10,156 bases of DNA from Sulfitobacter sp. GTDB taxonomy: Bacteria > Pseudomonadota > Alphaproteobacteria > Rhodobacterales > Rhodobacteraceae. This document shows positions 7,048-10,156 of this stretch, in pieces. Each line of letters starts with the position of its first letter. The stretch's first letter is position 1. The stretch lies in contig JAGXHC010000191.1 in assembly GCA_024636405.1 (NCBI GenBank), forward strand, positions 1 through 10,156, read 5' to 3'. A program made the position numbers and the translations under genes. The notes beneath the pieces are model-generated. The model saw only the letters and a list, made by a program, of their open reading frames with translations. It ran no database searches and was not told the origin of the DNA.

Positions 7048-8370
7048 TCATTTCGGCATGGCATGCAGAACGCGGGTGGCGGCCTCGATGGTGAAATCAA
7101 TATCTTGTTGCGTATGTGCGGTGGAACTCAGGTTATGCAGGATCTTGTTGCCGGTAAAGAACACACCTTCTTCGCGAAGGGCAGCGGCGAAGACGCCGTA
7201 TTTCGCAAGATCAACTGACGCGCAGAAGTCACGATATCCGGTGATCTCCTCCATATCCGTAAAGATCGGATGGAACATTGATCCGACGTTCTGCACCCGC
7301 ATATTCTGACCTGCGTCCTTTGCGGCCGCATTCAAGCGTGCCGTCATCTGGTTTCCGATGTCTGTCAGTCTTGCGAACCCGGCGTTGTTATCGCGGGTCA
7401 TTTCTTCGAGCATGGTTTTGACGGCATAAAGTCCCAGACGCGGCGCGTTCTGGCTGCCATAATGCAGGACCTTGCCGTACTCGATGCTTTCCATGATATG
7501 CGCAGGGCCCGCAATGGCGGCCACGGGAAACCCTTGGCCCAACGCCTTGCCATACGTCACGATGTCGGGCTTTAGCCCATAAAGTTCCGCAGCGCCGCCG
7601 GGTGCGACGCGAAAACCGGTCACTGTCTCGTCAAGATAGAACAACACCTGATGCTTGCGGCAAAGGTCCTGCACCTGATTAAGATACCCCGGCTTTGGCG
7701 GGATGACCCCCATGTTGGACATTGCACCTTCCATCATCACGCAGGCAATCTCATGTCCACGTAATTTCAGCACCCTCTCCAAGGCATCGATATCATTCCA
7801 GACCGCTACCAATGTGTCCTCCCATGATCCGGGTGTCAGACCGGAACTGTCCGGGATTCTGACCGGGTCGTTAGGGTGACCAAGCGTGGTTACGGGCTGG
7901 GGATTGGAACTGACCAACAGGCCATCGTACCAACCGTGGTAATGGCCCTCGAACTTCAGCACCTTGCGCTTGCCGGTCAGGCCGCGCGCCATGCGCACCG
8001 CCGTCATACAGGCCTCGGTCCCCGTGTTTGCAAACCGCACCTTGTCTACATGGTCAAGCATGCCGACCATCATTTCCGCCACCTCGACCTCGACCTCCAG
8101 CGCGGTGGCAAAATGGGTGCCGTTCTCGACCTCCTTGCGGATGACTTCGACGATCTTGGGATGTGCGTGTCCCAGAGGCAGACAGCCGAAAGACATCTGC
8201 CAATCGATAAATTCGTTGTCATCGACATCCCACAACCGCGCGCCGCTGCCCTTTTTGAAATAGGGCGGATGAGGGCTGTAGTTCATCGGTCCACGCGAAG
8301 CGGAACTGCACCCTTCGACCAGCACTTTCATGGCGCGGTCGAAATATTCTGCGGATTTTTCGGTTTTCAT
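7048..8370 (-). CDS. Class III PLP-dependent aminotransferase, glutamate-1-semialdehyde aminomutase-like
   Basis: The product is 440 residues, complete. Class III (fold type I) features are NTGTEACMTAVRMARG (115-130; phosphate-binding GTEA), FEGHYHGWYDG (140-150), LDETVTGFR (246-254; D247 contacts the pyridine nitrogen) and VTYGKALGQGFPVAA (271-285; K275 is the likely PLP lysine). It resembles HemL, but lacks the usual N-terminal PGGVNSPVRA (here EGCSSASRGPMN). It also reads GQGFPVAA where HemL has a GGG(M/L)PVGA-type loop, so it is better treated as a catabolic HemL-like paralogue than a haem enzyme. It would move an amino group between a substrate amine and a keto acid or aldehyde, or shift it within the molecule. 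Only weak purine-rich sequence (GGAAACG) precedes ATG 8370. The gene follows the dehydrogenase-like gene by 37 bp, so both are probably in one transcript. Confidence 0.93.
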   Translation of the reverse strand: MKTEKSAEYFDRAMKVLVEGCSSASRGPMNYSPHPPYFKKGSGARLWDVDDNEFIDWQMSFGCLPLGHAHPKIVEVIRKEVENGTHFATALEVEVEVAEMMVGMLDHVDKVRFANTGTEACMTAVRMARGLTGKRKVLKFEGHYHGWYDGLLVSSNPQPVTTLGHPNDPVRIPDSSGLTPGSWEDTLVAVWNDIDALERVLKLRGHEIACVMMEGAMSNMGVIPPKPGYLNQVQDLCRKHQVLFYLDETVTGFRVAPGGAAELYGLKPDIVTYGKALGQGFPVAAIAGPAHIMESIEYGKVLHYGSQNAPRLGLYAVKTMLEEMTRDNNAGFARLTDIGNQMTARLNAAAKDAGQNMRVQNVGSMFHPIFTDMEEITGYRDFCASVDLAKYGVFAAALREEGVFFTGNKILHNLSSTAHTQQDIDFTIEAATRVLHAMPK

Positions 8371-8407
8371 GTCTGCGTTTCCGTTTGTTTCATCTGCCTG
8401 CCCTCAA

Positions 8408-9478
8408 TCAGAGCGCCTTGAGTATCTCTTGCGCCTGTTGTGCTGCTGTATCGACTGTCACGCGCGCAATTGGTCTGCCCACCAGCGTGTTAAACGCCTG
8501 CTGCGTCGCCTCAGTGAAATTGACAGCACCGTCGTTCTCGATGCTTTCAATACCCTCCCACGGAAGAGAACGCAGGTTCGTGTCAATCGCATCGGCCTCG
8601 GTCCAGGTGGGGTGCAGATCCAGTTGCACCTTTCCGTTATCCACGATCACCGGGTAGCCGCCCACCAGACCGTTGACGCCGGGAAGGTGCAGGGCCGACG
8701 GTTTGGAAGACACGAAGCTTTTGAACGCTTGGATCGCGGCGGAGGCGGTCACGCGGTTGAAAAACAGATCGAACCTGAAAGGGAACGGTTGCAAGAGAAT
8801 TTCGCGCGCCAGATCTGTGACATCAGCGCCGCTGGCTTCGACGCTCAGCAGATAGGGCGGCAGATCAGCAGGCACCACATCAGAGAATATCGGGTATTCG
8901 AACGCATGCTGTGCAACCAGCTTGACCGAGATTTCAGCAACAGGGCACTTCAAACGATCGCTCAATCCGGCAACGATTTTCGGGATCGGCTCCTGAACAT
9001 TTCCGATGCCACACAACGGGCCAAAACCAGTGCGGTGCAGGATCGGATTCACGACATCGGGATAGGAGGCTCCGATCCAGATGCCATCCAGATCAGCCTC
9101 GGCCAGTCGATCTCGGAAGGTTTTCATCACCCCAAGATGTAAAGAAAGATAGCCGCCGAATGGCAGTTTGGGAGCCGCAGATTTATCAATTTGCCACCAC
9201 GGCATCAAAGTCGCGGTGGTAAAGATAAAGTCCGAATTAATCGCCCTTATTTTCTTGACGAAACCCGGACTTTCCACATCAAGCTCTTCTCCGACGATGG
9301 CCGGAAAGTAACCCTCAAGGCCCGCGCCGATCAAAGTGACATTGGCCCGAGCGCGCGCTTTGCCCCCATCCCTGCCAGCAATTATAATGGTGCTGAACAG
9401 GCCAGACCTTGCCGCCGCCTCCAATACATTCGTGCCCAACTCACCAACCGAGATGATAAGCAAAACCGGCTTATCCAT
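8408..9478 (-). CDS. Rossmann-fold NAD(P)-binding protein, saccharopine dehydrogenase-like (tentative)
   Basis: The product is 356 residues. It starts with a beta-strand and a glycine-rich turn (VLLIISVGELGTNVLEAAARSG, loop around residues 12-15), then a second strand ending IIIAGRD. This is a Rossmann dinucleotide-binding fold with a non-standard GELG loop. The middle holds conserved-looking TTATLMPWWQID and SYPDVVNPILHRTGFGP segments. The C-terminal half lacks motifs I can name. The closest idea is the saccharopine dehydrogenase-like group (which includes homospermidine and carboxynorspermidine enzymes), from general appearance only; a malate/opine-type dehydrogenase is possible. The ATG overlaps the end of the HDAC-like gene by eight bases (ATGGATAA) and has no good ribosome site of its own, so translation is probably coupled. 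This ties it to the product of the deacetylase. Confidence 0.8.
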   Translation of the reverse strand: MDKPVLLIISVGELGTNVLEAAARSGLFSTIIIAGRDGGKARARANVTLIGAGLEGYFPAIVGEELDVESPGFVKKIRAINSDFIFTTATLMPWWQIDKSAAPKLPFGGYLSLHLGVMKTFRDRLAEADLDGIWIGASYPDVVNPILHRTGFGPLCGIGNVQEPIPKIVAGLSDRLKCPVAEISVKLVAQHAFEYPIFSDVVPADLPPYLLSVEASGADVTDLAREILLQPFPFRFDLFFNRVTASAAIQAFKSFVSSKPSALHLPGVNGLVGGYPVIVDNGKVQLDLHPTWTEADAIDTNLRSLPWEGIESIENDGAVNFTEATQQAFNTLVGRPIARVTVDTAAQQAQEILKAL

Positions 9479-10156
9479 TTTCGTAGGCTTTCAGGAAACG
9501 ACCAACGGTGGGACCAAGGTCGTCGCTTTCATATCCGCCTTCCTGCACAAACACAGTAGGCACGGCCCACCTGCGGATCAGACCGGCCAGGGCAACAAAG
9601 CCATCGGGACTGATGTGGTGACCACCGTGCGGGTCCGATTTCAGCGCATCAAGCCCCAAGCCAATGACGATACCGTCCGGCTGGAATTTATCCACGGCAT
9701 CGGCAAGCTTGGCAAATGCTTTCGCGAAACCAGCGTCGTCCGTATCCGCCGGGAAACAGATGTTGACGTTGAACCCCGCTCCTTTGCCCTCGCCGCGTTC
9801 ATCCTCATACCCGGTGTGAAAGGGATAATAATTCGACGGATCGGAATGCATCGAGGCGGTCAGCACATCGCAACGATCATAAAAGATCGCCTGCGTGCCA
9901 TTGCCATGATGGACGTCAATATCGACGATGGCGACCCGCGCGTACTGCTGCCGTAATTCTTCTGCCGCAATCGCCGCATTGTTGAGAAAGCAGAACCCCA
10001 TTGCATAGGCGGCCCCTGCGTGATGGCCCGGCGGGCGGCACAAGGCATACGCCGCGTTGCCGGATAACGCGACAGCCCGTGCCGCGTTCACCGCACATTG
10101 GGCGGAGGCATAGCAGGCATCCCATGTACCTTCCCGAACCTCGGCCGCCAGATCAT
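9471..10156 (-). CDS. HDAC-like zinc deacetylase / acetylpolyamine amidohydrolase family, 5' end outside window
   Basis: 227 complete codons are visible, with the N-terminus beyond position 10156. The frame is open upstream of the apparent GTG at 10091, so that is not the start. In visible-residue numbering: RPPGHHA (40-46; catalytic H44, H45), GFCFLNNAAIAAEEL (52-66), VDIDVHHGNGT (76-86; zinc ligands D79, H81), GLGLDALKSDPHGG (164-177; third ligand D168) and QEGGY (203-207; catalytic Y207). All catalytic residues of the class II HDAC/HDAH/AphA family are present. These enzymes remove acetyl groups from acetylated amines such as acetylpolyamines or N-acetyl-lysine, using zinc. In bacteria the substrate is usually a small molecule. 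The Rossmann-fold gene overlaps its stop codon, and an aminotransferase follows, which fits release of a free amine that is then transaminated. Family assignment is firm; the substrate is not known. Confidence 0.94.
   Translation of the reverse strand, partial: DLAAEVREGTWDACYASAQCAVNAARAVALSGNAAYALCRPPGHHAGAAYAMGFCFLNNAAIAAEELRQQYARVAIVDIDVHHGNGTQAIFYDRCDVLTASMHSDPSNYYPFHTGYEDERGEGKGAGFNVNICFPADTDDAGFAKAFAKLADAVDKFQPDGIVIGLGLDALKSDPHGGHHISPDGFVALAGLIRRWAVPTVFVQEGGYESDDLGPTVGRFLKAYENG

Noticed and set aside
8330..9142. 270-codon plus-strand open frame
   Set aside because: It is antisense to the Rossmann-fold gene and the start of the aminotransferase, with shadow-like composition and no motif.
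9336..9956. 206-codon plus-strand open frame
   Set aside because: It is antisense to the HDAC-like gene, whose catalytic residues are all intact.
9471..10091. Treating GTG 10091 as the start of the HDAC-like protein
   Set aside because: The frame continues open to the window edge with sensible sequence, and the family needs more N-terminal residues than this start would give.

Overview
The window is GC-rich, densely coding bacterial DNA. Gene content and codon use fit an alphaproteobacterium, plausibly Rhodobacterales, but there is no rRNA or other taxonomic marker, so this is an inference. I found nine protein genes. Seven are complete and two are cut by the window edges. I found no RNA genes, CRISPR arrays, insertion sequences or phage genes.

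Layout. Positions 1-1435 (minus strand) hold a YtcJ-type amidohydrolase whose C-terminus lies beyond position 1. A 125-bp divergent spacer separates it from a plus-strand pair: a P1-family (DmpA-like, S58) peptidase at 1561-2556 and an uncharacterised 210-aa protein at 2553-3185, which overlap by 4 bp. This pair converges, with a 17-bp overlap, on a minus-strand run of six genes read from 10156 down to 3169. In transcription order these are an HDAC-like zinc deacetylase (5' end outside the window), a Rossmann-fold dehydrogenase-like protein, a class III PLP aminotransferase of the HemL-like type, a Gfo/Idh/MocA oxidoreductase, an acetamidase/formamidase and an N-acyl-D-amino-acid deacylase. 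The first two overlap by 8 bp and the third follows after 37 bp, so these three look like one transcription unit. Gaps of 178, 102 and 227 bp separate the rest and could hold internal promoters. The best candidate is upstream of the acetamidase, where an inverted repeat overlaps a weak -35/-10 pair.

How the genes may work together. Five of the nine genes belong to four unrelated families of C-N (amide or peptide) hydrolases: two amidohydrolase-superfamily members, a P1 peptidase, an FmdA/AmdA enzyme and an HDAC-like deacetylase. They sit with one aminotransferase and two NAD(P)-type dehydrogenases. This is a plausible catabolic locus for an N-acylated, amidated or non-standard (D- or beta-) amino compound: deacylate or deformylate, open the peptide or amide, transaminate, then oxidise or reduce. 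The substrate cannot be read from the sequence, and no transporter or regulator lies inside the window. The parts most worth following up are the uncharacterised protein coupled to the P1 peptidase and the concentration of different amide hydrolases in one locus.
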